Positions 7,568 to 14,144 of a stretch of DNA of 14,483 nucleotides are shown piece after piece (the stretch's first letter is position 1; every line of letters begins with the position of its first letter). Origin of the DNA: Chryseosolibacter sp044507115. Its GTDB lineage: Bacteria; Bacteroidota; Bacteroidia; Cytophagales; Cyclobacteriaceae. The stretch spans positions 1 through 14,483 of the forward strand of contig JBIQJZ010000085.1 in the NCBI GenBank assembly GCA_044507115.1, read 5' to 3'. The position numbers were made by a program, and so were the translations under genes. The notes below the pieces were generated by a model, which searched no databases, was not told where the DNA came from, and saw nothing but the letters and a program-made list of their open reading frames with translations.

Positions 7568-8656
7568 TCACCTCTCCTGGTTGTGGTACGCTGGAACGCC
7601 TTCAACACCTAAGATCAATGAAACCGTCTTCCACTTGGGATTGTGATCAGCAATAAGCTTCGCTATGCCCACAAAAGGAACGAACAGAATCATTCCCGCC
7701 ATACCCCAGACCAAGGCGCCGACAAAAATCGCAACCAGCACGATCATTGTGTTGACATTAAGGCGACTACTGACAGCAATGGGGAAAATTACGTTCGCTT
7801 CCAGGTACTGCACGAAACCAAAAACTCCGACTATGCCGAGGGGGTACCAAATCGAGTCATAGGTGATCCATGCCATCGTAATGGGCAGAAGAGATCCTCC
7901 TATAATACCGACGTAGGGAATAAATGTCAGGATAGACGCGACGAAACCAAAAAGCACAGGATGAGGGATCCCGAGCAACCACAGTCCAATGCTATTCAAA
8001 ACGCCAACAATCAGATATACCAACGCCATGCCCTTTATGAAGTTGTAGTACGTCTGAATGGTTTGATAAAGGATCGCCCGCAAGCTCTCCGGCGTTTCAT
8101 CCGGAAACAAACTATACAGCACGCGAACCCATTGCCGCCGATAGTACAAAATAAGAACGGAATAGATCGGAATCAGGAACAGCACGATACCCGAAGCAAC
8201 CGAAGTGGAAATTGCCCGACTGAGAATTGTCAGCAGATTACCTCCTGATTCCGACGACAGCTTTTTCAGAAAGCTTTGTTGCTGGTCGATCGACACTCCA
8301 ACCGTGCTGACGAGAAAATCACTGATCTCCTGCAATGACCGGCCGATCTTTGCCTGCAGAGCCGGCCACTCTTCTATAAAGGCAAACAGCTGACTCAACA
8401 GCAAGGCCATCAGCACTGCGCCGAAAAGAATTACGATAGAAAGTGAGATAATGATCGCCGAAAGCCGCCCGATGCCCTTCTTTTCAAGCCAGGCACAAGC
8501 GGGGTATAAGACAAAACTGACCAGCGCAGCAAAGCTCAGCGGAATCAGCACATCCCGGCCGAAATACAAAAGCAAGCCCCCATAGAGGAGATACTGCAAC
8601 CACCTGACGTTCGGTGTAAAGGCAGATGATTCACTTGCAGATCTGGGTGTATCCAT
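7568..8656 (-). CDS. AI-2E family transporter (PerM/UPF0118 permease)
   Basis: Inner-membrane protein of 362 residues from the AI-2E/PerM family. The order is typical: hydrophobic segments near 20-50 and 65-90, a soluble amphipathic region (about 90-145), then five or more membrane segments. The best family marks are in the C-terminal half: IPHPVLFGFVASILTFIPYVG, then the QYLEANVIFPIAVSSRLNVN block, and GMAGMILFVPFVGIAKL. Members export small molecules or act as Na+/H+ antiporters; the autoinducer-2 name reflects one E. coli member and need not apply here. The frame opens at a TTG (8665), but the ATG at 8656 three codons in is preferred. It converges on the ATPase gene with 21 bases between stops. 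No quorum-sensing gene is nearby. Confidence 0.92.
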   Translation of the reverse strand: MDTPRSASESSAFTPNVRWLQYLLYGGLLLYFGRDVLIPLSFAALVSFVLYPACAWLEKKGIGRLSAIIISLSIVILFGAVLMALLLSQLFAFIEEWPALQAKIGRSLQEISDFLVSTVGVSIDQQQSFLKKLSSESGGNLLTILSRAISTSVASGIVLFLIPIYSVLILYYRRQWVRVLYSLFPDETPESLRAILYQTIQTYYNFIKGMALVYLIVGVLNSIGLWLLGIPHPVLFGFVASILTFIPYVGIIGGSLLPITMAWITYDSIWYPLGIVGVFGFVQYLEANVIFPIAVSSRLNVNTMIVLVAIFVGALVWGMAGMILFVPFVGIAKLIADHNPKWKTVSLILGVEGVPAYHNQER

Positions 8657-8717
8657 GTGGGTCAACGTTTATTCGAACGCCAGGCATGATTGGTGCGGCG
8701 CGGCGAAAACAATAAAT

Positions 8718-8725
8718 CAAATGTA
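8718..8725 (-). promoter_or_regulatory. TACATTTG, perfect -7 consensus upstream of the permease gene
   Basis: On the minus strand TACATTTG matches every fixed position of the Bacteroidota -7 element TAnnTTTG, 61 bases upstream of the permease ATG. No good TTTG lies at the expected -33 distance, so the assignment rests on the -7 box alone. Confidence 0.33.
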
Positions 8726-8759
8726 ATAAACCATAGGATGCTGAGACAGTGACTTCGAC

Positions 8760-8773
8760 ATGACAGTTGTCAT
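8760..8773. promoter_or_regulatory. Inverted repeat ATGACA-gt-TGTCAT, candidate operator
   Basis: Two perfect six-base arms around a two-base centre, within the divergent region between permease and MORN gene and just upstream of the permease -7 box. The symmetry suits a dimeric DNA-binding protein rather than an RNA hairpin, because the loop is too small. No local regulator gene supports it. Confidence 0.3.
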
Positions 8774-8988
8774 CCCGGTAGCTGATGGTAGTCATGCAAA
8801 TTCGATTCAGTGGGTCTATGTACCATGACAAAAGCGCCAAACCTAAACGCCGTACGCTGCACATTCACTATATTCACGTAAAAAATTCGAATACCCGTCC
8901 ACCGTCCCCTAATGGTATCCAGACTGATGGAAAAAGTGCATCGGAAGCACGAACAACCCTAAAAGGCACCTCGCAAAACAAGTAAGAA

Positions 8989-10113
8989 ATGGCAATCCGT
9001 ATCCCTCTCGTTATCCTGACATTTCTCTGCATTCAGCACACCTCGTTTGGACAATCTACAGTTGTCAAATTCTATCAAATAATCAAGGACGACAGTGTCG
9101 TGTTCTTTTTCAACGAAAGGCACAGATTCACGGAGGAAAATTGCTCAGACTTTGTACGCTACACGAGGGTAGATGACAATGGGTATTTCCACGGCTACTA
9201 CGAAGATTTTGACAAGGCAAACATGCTGATGAGCAAGGGGCACTATGTTCATGGAAAAAAGAATGGATACTTCGAACTCTATCACCCGAATGGCAACATA
9301 AAATGCAGAGGAAACTATGTAGACCACCGGCCCTCGGGAAATTGGGAATACTTCTATGAGAACGGCTTACCGGAAAGGACTATCAGAATCACCGAAACGG
9401 ACACGCTACTTCTAACTCATGCCGACAAAAAAGGGAACCTGGAAGTAGTCGAAGGCAACGGCAACTTCAGCGGTCTCGTCGCAGGCAAATCAAACGACTC
9501 CAACCTAATCATTGCCAGGGGAAAAGTTGAAAACGGGAAGCCCCATGGGAAGTGGTCATCCACCTCTTTGCTCTCGAACGCTATGTACTGTAAAGAAACG
9601 TTTGACCACGGGAATCTAATTCGAGGTTCCTTTCCCAATGCAGTCGGCGGCGACAAACGCTATAGTGACGGATCATTTTTGAACTCATTCTTTCTGGCTA
9701 CCTATCTGTATTCCCTTGAGGAATTCCGACTCGAAAAATGCGCAGACTCGACACGCTATTCCTCGAACAACTACTCCTCCTTCAATCTTCATCAATTCAG
9801 ATCCGAATTGCGCGTAGCAATTGACAGAATCATCGAAAATGATTTCAGAACCGGAAAAGCACAAGAGTACTCAATTGGTGACAACTACTTGACAATTCAG
9901 TTCTCGGTGAACAAAGAAGGAAAGGCAGAGCGATTTGCCGTACTGACAGGCTGGGGACACCAATTCATGAGCGCAATCGCGCACCTGATAAGAACGCAGG
10001 CTAAATCTCTAATCCCTTCTGAAACGCACTTCTTCCATCTGAAACTAAACTTTCCAGGAGGATTCGTCTATCGGTACAGTTTTCACTTCTCAAAGAAGCC
10101 GGCATACTACTGA
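8989..10113 (+). CDS. Secreted MORN-repeat protein with TonB-like C-terminal domain
   Basis: Protein of 374 residues with a signal peptide (about 1-21, cleavage near SFGQ). MORN-type units of the bacterial YwqK kind follow at about 64-135 (GYFHGYYEDF, HGKKNGYFELYHPNGNIKCRG, SGNWEYFYENG) and again near 176-215 (GKPHGKWSS). The last part (about 260-365) resembles the TonB C-terminal fold: a helix, then YLTIQFSVNKEGKAERFAVL, a helical GHQFMSAIAHLIRT stretch and a closing strand. This C-terminal call is by pattern only. Such domains without an N-terminal membrane anchor probably mediate protein contact in the envelope and not TonB energy transduction. The ATG at 8989 fits the signal peptide; upstream is AAGTAAGAA, a weak ribosome site. 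It stands alone and converges on the phosphodiesterase gene. Database neighbours of YwqK may be named as antitoxins; nothing here supports a toxin partner. Confidence 0.8.
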   Translation: MAIRIPLVILTFLCIQHTSFGQSTVVKFYQIIKDDSVVFFFNERHRFTEENCSDFVRYTRVDDNGYFHGYYEDFDKANMLMSKGHYVHGKKNGYFELYHPNGNIKCRGNYVDHRPSGNWEYFYENGLPERTIRITETDTLLLTHADKKGNLEVVEGNGNFSGLVAGKSNDSNLIIARGKVENGKPHGKWSSTSLLSNAMYCKETFDHGNLIRGSFPNAVGGDKRYSDGSFLNSFFLATYLYSLEEFRLEKCADSTRYSSNNYSSFNLHQFRSELRVAIDRIIENDFRTGKAQEYSIGDNYLTIQFSVNKEGKAERFAVLTGWGHQFMSAIAHLIRTQAKSLIPSETHFFHLKLNFPGGFVYRYSFHFSKKPAYY

Positions 10114-10134
10114 GGCGCAATCTTGTACGCCGGC
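10098..10134 (-). terminator. Convergent hairpin between MORN and phosphodiesterase genes
   Basis: Ten-base arms (10098-10107 GCCGGCATAC and 10125-10134 GTACGCCGGC) flank a 17-base loop. On the minus strand all ten positions pair, with one G-U, and the stem is followed by TTCTTT, so it can end transcription of the sulfatase/phosphodiesterase unit. On the plus strand there is one A-C mismatch and no T-run. The arms overlap the last codons of the MORN gene and the stop of the phosphodiesterase gene. Confidence 0.45.
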
Positions 10135-11507
10135 TACTTACTGAGTGCTTCGGTTAATACCCTCCCCTCTACGTCAGACATTTGAATTCCGAGCAGTCTG
10201 GCGATCGTTGGTGCCACATCATGGTTCCGACCCGACCCGATGCGTTCGCCTCTCCGGATACCATATCCGGAAAGCACAAGTGCTGGATACATTCGGGGGT
10301 GATCCGGCATGTACCCATGCGTATGAGAAGCCTTACGCGGTCGACGCTCAGTGGAGACAGATTTTTCATCCACCACAATGTACGTGTCTATTTCAGGAAC
10401 AATCAGATACTGACCCGCAACGTTGTCATTCTCCTCATAACGCGGATATCCCAAAGCGGGGAATTCATCATCCCGAACAACACGTTGAAGACCCTCCAAC
10501 TTCAACACTCTCGCAAAAAAAGCATCGAGGGCGGCACCATCGCGCTTAGGCGAAAAGTCTTTGGTAGTTTCGACAAATATACCCCATCCCCCACCGTGCA
10601 ACTTCACCTTCCCGGCAAGGCCACTATCGACAAACAGCGGGTGAATATTCACCTCATGCTGAACACTATGAAACCCGTGATCAGCTACAATCAAAAAAGT
10701 TGTTCGGTCAGCCAATCCGGCATCCTGCACTGCCTGACGGATCAACCCGACATTGTAATCCGCATAACTGAGTGCGCTCTGAGCAAAGTAGTGCCCGGGT
10801 CCCCAGGAATGCTGCATGCCATCGGTGTTTACAAAATGCACAGCCATCAACTGTGGCTTCTCCATGCGAAAGATCTCGGCAGCCGATTGTGCGAGAATGA
10901 AATCACGCTGCACCTGCACCATTTTTCCCTGTGGCGCAATTTCATAATACAGATCAATTGGAATACCTGCATTCCTCAGGTTTTGCAACAGCACGGGAGA
11001 CACTTCTGCCTTGTTGAGTTCCTCGTGACCATGCAGGATATTGAAATCCAATGACGCATCTTGCCGGGTCTCCGGCCAGCACACCGCCGCAGTCTTCAAT
11101 CCAGCGCGATGCGCAACATCGAAAAGAGTCGGCACCTTGATTGCATTGGCGCGTGTCTGAGTTGTCGCCGCAAAAGACTTGTTCGTCTTCCGGTTGGTCA
11201 TCTGGTTGCCGAGGACACCGTGCCTCCTGGGTGAGACACCCGTGACTAGTGTCGCATGCGAAGGGTGCGTCACACTTGGATAAACCGTTACGGAGTTCTT
11301 CGCCCATACGCCGTTTTCGATCAACGCCCGAATATTCGGAATCAGCAAATCGCTATTCTCCAGGTGATAGGCCGCAAATCCATCAATAGAAATGAGAATG
11401 ACGTGGTTGGTCTGCACGCTATCGCGGACGTCATACAGTTTAGCCTCACAAACGACAGTCGAGAGAATGAAGGACAAGGCGACGGTTGCAATAAATGCTT
11501 TAATCAT
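10134..11507 (-). CDS. Secreted alkaline-phosphatase-family phosphodiesterase (nucleotide pyrophosphatase-like)
   Basis: Protein of 457 residues of the type I phosphodiesterase/nucleotide pyrophosphatase (ENPP) group. A signal peptide spans about 1-22. Two-metal site residues are visible: Asp42 (ISIDGF), nucleophile Thr80 in YPSVTHPSHATLVTG, Asp229 and His233 (NTDGMQHS), Asp276-His277 (VADHGFH) and His397 (ASHTHGY). The C-terminal RNHDVAPTIARLLG stretch is typical of the superfamily. It should hydrolyse phosphodiester or phosphomonoester bonds outside the cytoplasm; the substrate cannot be told from sequence. The ATG at 11507 starts a clean signal peptide. It is second in a probable operon, 57 bases after the sulfatase stop. 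A hairpin lies in that gap and a terminator-like hairpin follows the gene. Confidence 0.92.
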   Translation of the reverse strand: MIKAFIATVALSFILSTVVCEAKLYDVRDSVQTNHVILISIDGFAAYHLENSDLLIPNIRALIENGVWAKNSVTVYPSVTHPSHATLVTGVSPRRHGVLGNQMTNRKTNKSFAATTQTRANAIKVPTLFDVAHRAGLKTAAVCWPETRQDASLDFNILHGHEELNKAEVSPVLLQNLRNAGIPIDLYYEIAPQGKMVQVQRDFILAQSAAEIFRMEKPQLMAVHFVNTDGMQHSWGPGHYFAQSALSYADYNVGLIRQAVQDAGLADRTTFLIVADHGFHSVQHEVNIHPLFVDSGLAGKVKLHGGGWGIFVETTKDFSPKRDGAALDAFFARVLKLEGLQRVVRDDEFPALGYPRYEENDNVAGQYLIVPEIDTYIVVDEKSVSTERRPRKASHTHGYMPDHPRMYPALVLSGYGIRRGERIGSGRNHDVAPTIARLLGIQMSDVEGRVLTEALSK

Positions 11508-11535
11508 ATGTGCATGGTTTCGTAAGTCAGTCCTG

Positions 11536-11560
11536 CTGATTCGGCACCCAAAAGAATCAG
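11536..11560 (-). other. Hairpin between sulfatase and phosphodiesterase genes
   Basis: CTGATTC and GAATCAG form perfect seven-base arms around an 11-base loop, in the 57-base gap inside the probable operon. There is no T-run after it on the minus strand, so a simple terminator is unlikely. It may stabilise or mark processing of the upstream message and so alter the ratio of the two enzymes. This role is inference. Confidence 0.4.
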
Positions 11561-11564
11561 TTCG

Positions 11565-13055
11565 TCACTCCTTGCCCTCACTCCGATAGATTCCAAAATC
11601 CTTCTTCTCAAGAAGAGATGATAGTTCCCGAACAACATCCGGATGCCGAGCCGCCACATTGCTGTTTTCCGAGCCGCCGGTGCGATGATCGTACAATTCG
11701 ACCACAGGCTGTTCATCCCTAAAGTATTTCGTAAAACGATACATTGGCGTGCGAACGGTAATGCCATTGTTATAATATCCCCACGCCGCATCCTGCCATC
11801 TACGTGTCTTCGTGTTCTTCAGCAAAGGCACCATGCTGTTCCCATCCGTCTGAAAATTCATACCTACTCCACACAGTTCCATCAGGGTAGGATATATATC
11901 TACGGAACTTACGATCCGCTCAATCTTTTGTCCTGAAGTCCCCATACCCGGCACCCGCATGATCAGCGCGCTTTTCAAGGCCCTTTCAAAAAGCGTGTGT
12001 TTACCCCACACGCGGTGGTCCCCAAGGTGCCATCCGTGGTCGCCCCAAAGAACGACAACCGTATTTTTCGCCAGCCCGGATCTTTCCAGCTCATCCAGTA
12101 CTTTGCCTATCTGCGCGTCAACGTAGCTAACTGCCGCGAAGTATGCATGCCGGACTTTCCGCTGGTACGCATCGGATACCGGGTCTTGCAGAGACGGGTG
12201 CTCCTCACCTTCCAGATAGCCATTGAACTCCGAACTCCTGTGAAGGCTCTTGATGTTGACATTCTCTGGAACGTCTGGCGAGGGTGTTAGGTCGATTTCA
12301 TCTTCATTGTACAAATCCCAATATTTCGCCGGAGCCGTGAAAGGCAGATGAGGCTTAAAGAAGCCAACACCTAGAAAGAAAGGCTCTCCCTTCTGTCCCA
12401 GTTCCTTCAACTTGTCGACCGCCAGATCAGCAGTAAGGCCGTCCGGATAGCCATCGTCAGACACATCCGCCTTCTCATAAGGTTTTACCTGCCTGTTTCT
12501 GCTTTGCCTGTTAGATCCATCCGCGTAGCCAAAGAATGCGTTCCAACCCGTTCCCCATTTCCCCGCGTCAAAGGCAAATTCGTCCCAGCTGTTCGGCAGC
12601 TCTCTCTCGGAGCCCACCGGATCGGTGTAGCCATAAAGCACACCATCGACATAGTGGCTGATCTTTCCGACACCGGCGGTGTAATAGCCATTCCGTCGCA
12701 GGTGATGAATGAAAGTCTCGGGGATTTTCGACTCCTCCTTACCGGAAATGAAATTTCTGATAGCATCGTTCGAGAGATGGCCTTTGGTCCTTGGCAACAT
12801 GCCCGTCAGCATGCTGAACCGCGATGCCCCGCACGTTGGCACTGCCGCAAAGTGATTCATAAAAACAACGCCGCCCGAGGCGAGCCGGTCGATGTTTGGA
12901 GAGCGGATGTAATCGGCACCGTAACATCCCAGCTCCGGTCTCAGATCATCCACAAAAATAAAGAGAACATTTGGCTTTGCGGCAGACTTGTGCTGTGCCA
13001 CTCCAAGTAGCGGTACAACTAAAAGTAAGATAAGATTACAGAATACACCTTTCAT
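11565..13055 (-). CDS. Secreted sulfatase, iduronate-2-sulfatase-like, formylglycine type
   Basis: Sulfatase of 496 residues with a signal peptide (about 1-20, cleavage near GVAQ). Metal ligands Asp36-Asp37 (FVDDLRP) are followed by the formylglycine motif CGASR (Cys75-Arg79), a CxAxR variant of the common CxPSR. Others are Lys131 (GKISH), KPHLPF with His236, GDHGWHLGDH with Asp339-His340, and Lys352 in GKHTLFE. The spacing and the GDHGWHLGDH block fit the iduronate-2-sulfatase-like branch, whose members remove sulfate esters from polysaccharides or glycosaminoglycans. Cys75 must be converted to formylglycine by a maturase not seen in this window. The C-terminal part (about 390-490) has ELYDHRTG, the usual LYDL-like strand. 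It is first in a two-gene unit with the phosphodiesterase. No SusC/SusD genes are nearby, so this is not an evident polysaccharide utilisation locus. Actual substrate unknown. Confidence 0.93.
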   Translation of the reverse strand: MKGVFCNLILLLVVPLLGVAQHKSAAKPNVLFIFVDDLRPELGCYGADYIRSPNIDRLASGGVVFMNHFAAVPTCGASRFSMLTGMLPRTKGHLSNDAIRNFISGKEESKIPETFIHHLRRNGYYTAGVGKISHYVDGVLYGYTDPVGSERELPNSWDEFAFDAGKWGTGWNAFFGYADGSNRQSRNRQVKPYEKADVSDDGYPDGLTADLAVDKLKELGQKGEPFFLGVGFFKPHLPFTAPAKYWDLYNEDEIDLTPSPDVPENVNIKSLHRSSEFNGYLEGEEHPSLQDPVSDAYQRKVRHAYFAAVSYVDAQIGKVLDELERSGLAKNTVVVLWGDHGWHLGDHRVWGKHTLFERALKSALIMRVPGMGTSGQKIERIVSSVDIYPTLMELCGVGMNFQTDGNSMVPLLKNTKTRRWQDAAWGYYNNGITVRTPMYRFTKYFRDEQPVVELYDHRTGGSENSNVAARHPDVVRELSSLLEKKDFGIYRSEGKE

Positions 13056-13325
13056 AAATAAACGATCAGGAAACAGGGGCTGCTAAAGCTCATCGCCCTT
13101 CAATTGGTCCGAACAGACTTCATGCTCATCCAAGTTGCCACATTTTTCTTAAAAAACAAGTTATTACCTTCAATGAAAAAGCTCGGCATCAGAACTTCCT
13201 GCTATACAACGTTGATATCTTCATCCATAAGAAAACCCAAGAAAGGCGCTAAGACCTCCATAAACATCTTATCACACGCCATCCAGAATTGCTTATCTTT
13301 ATACAAGCGTCAAATGTGCTCCTCC
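13056..13325. other. Divergent intergenic region, sulfatase to membrane protein
   Basis: The plus frame of the membrane protein stays open back to a TTG at 13104 and an ATG at 13122, but that extension is basic, Ser-rich and unlike a protein N-terminus of this family, so I treat it as non-coding. TATCTTTA (13294-13301, plus) is a near match to the -7 box TAnnTTTG, about 25 bases before the chosen start, without a -33 partner. No promoter for the sulfatase could be picked with confidence. Confidence 0.45.
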
Positions 13326-14144
13326 ATGGTGGATGAAATGAATAAGGGCACCGAATCAAAACATATCAATTTGCCGATGGTAGGGAATCCAAGCCTGCTG
13401 CGCTCAAGACTCTTTCTTCTGGGCATCGTCGTATTGGTTCTGAATGACCACTATCTCAAACTGGCATATCCCAATTGGTTAACCGGAAAAATATCAGACT
13501 TCGCAGGGCTGTTCGTTTTGCCGATTTTCCTGTCCGCTCTATTTGAAAGGGCTACAGCATTAAACTATGTCTTGACGGCGCTAATGTTCACACTTTGGAA
13601 GAGTCCCATAACAGAACCCCTCCTTACAGCAGGCAACGCAATTGGAATTCCCTTCCACCGCACGGTCGACTATTCCGACCTTATTGCCCTCACGATTCTA
13701 CCCTTCTCATACAAGTATCTCGCAACCATCTCCCCATCCGGGGCGATTAATAGAACCTTGGTAACAAATGCTCTTGCGGTAGTTTGCTTTGTCTGTCTAA
13801 CCGCCACCTCAGTGGCACCAAATTTTGGCGCCGAAATAAACAAATCCTACGAATTCAAGGCCTCCAAGTCCGAGCTGATAAATGAAATAAACCAGTTAAA
13901 CTGTGAGTTTTATACAGAACTCTCCGACACTGGAGATTCACTATACGTGATCAAAAACTTAGTCATTGAAAATGACTCCATAATCAGGCGCGCAACATTC
14001 TGGATCGAACATAAAGGCGATCAATCCGTCTTGACACTACGAGCAATCGAAACTTTTCATTCCTATCCCGCATTTTTCACATGGGGACAAAGACGACAAC
14101 TTCGAAAGGTGGCAGAGAAGTATTTGATTAAGGAGATTCGATGA
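13326..14144 (+). CDS. Uncharacterised multi-pass membrane protein (TGKISDFAGL motif)
   Basis: Protein of 272 residues from the chosen start, family not recognised by name. A short polar N-terminus leads to a membrane segment (about 27-39), then the striking NDHYLKLAYPNWLTGKISDF block continuing AGLFVLPIF (about 40-68). More hydrophobic segments lie at about 78-92, 118-135 and 143-165, with the motifs WKSPITEPLL and RTVDYSDLIAL between them. The last 100 residues are soluble and mixed alpha/beta, probably outside the membrane. I recall similar NDH-LK/TGKLSDFAGL patterns in unannotated membrane proteins of other bacteria, but give no function. Start is uncertain: ATGs at 13314, 13326, 13338 and 13377 are possible; 13326 leaves a short tail before the first helix. 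Its stop overlaps the convergent arsM gene by 17 bases. Confidence 0.72.
   Translation: MVDEMNKGTESKHINLPMVGNPSLLRSRLFLLGIVVLVLNDHYLKLAYPNWLTGKISDFAGLFVLPIFLSALFERATALNYVLTALMFTLWKSPITEPLLTAGNAIGIPFHRTVDYSDLIALTILPFSYKYLATISPSGAINRTLVTNALAVVCFVCLTATSVAPNFGAEINKSYEFKASKSELINEINQLNCEFYTELSDTGDSLYVIKNLVIENDSIIRRATFWIEHKGDQSVLTLRAIETFHSYPAFFTWGQRRQLRKVAEKYLIKEIR

Larger units (their letters stand above)
8657..8988. other. Gene-free divergent region (332 bases)
   Basis: Lies between the permease start (leftward) and the MORN gene start (rightward). Short frames exist on both strands (for example 8785-8985 plus) but their translations are polar, low in hydrophobic core and resemble no family. The region holds a TACATTTG box on the minus strand and a 14-base inverted repeat at 8760-8773. 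No tRNA-like or strong terminator structure was seen. Confidence 0.6.

Noticed and set aside
7643..8248. 201-codon plus-strand open frame antisense to the AI-2E permease gene
   Set aside because: Its translation is Asn/Gln/Arg-rich with no hydrophobic core, as expected of the complement of a membrane protein gene.
7568..8656. Quorum-sensing role for the AI-2E family permease
   Set aside because: The family name does not fix the substrate, and no luxS, lsr or sensor gene is in the window.
8785..8985. 66-codon plus frame ending just before the MORN gene
   Set aside because: It would be a tidy upstream small gene, but the translation is polar and basic without recognisable features, and it starts on a GTG-type codon within the probable promoter region.
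8989..10113. Toxin-antitoxin module suggested by YwqK-like MORN repeats
   Set aside because: The protein is secreted, has a TonB-like end, and has no adjacent toxin-like gene.
10182..11054. 290-codon plus-strand open frame antisense to the phosphodiesterase gene
   Set aside because: The opposite strand encodes a full, motif-complete enzyme; the antisense translation has no family features, signal peptide or ribosome site.
13104..13325. N-terminal extension of the membrane protein to a TTG at 13104
   Set aside because: The extra 74 residues are basic and Ser-rich, separate a clear membrane N-terminus from its start, and would leave little room for a promoter against the divergent sulfatase gene.
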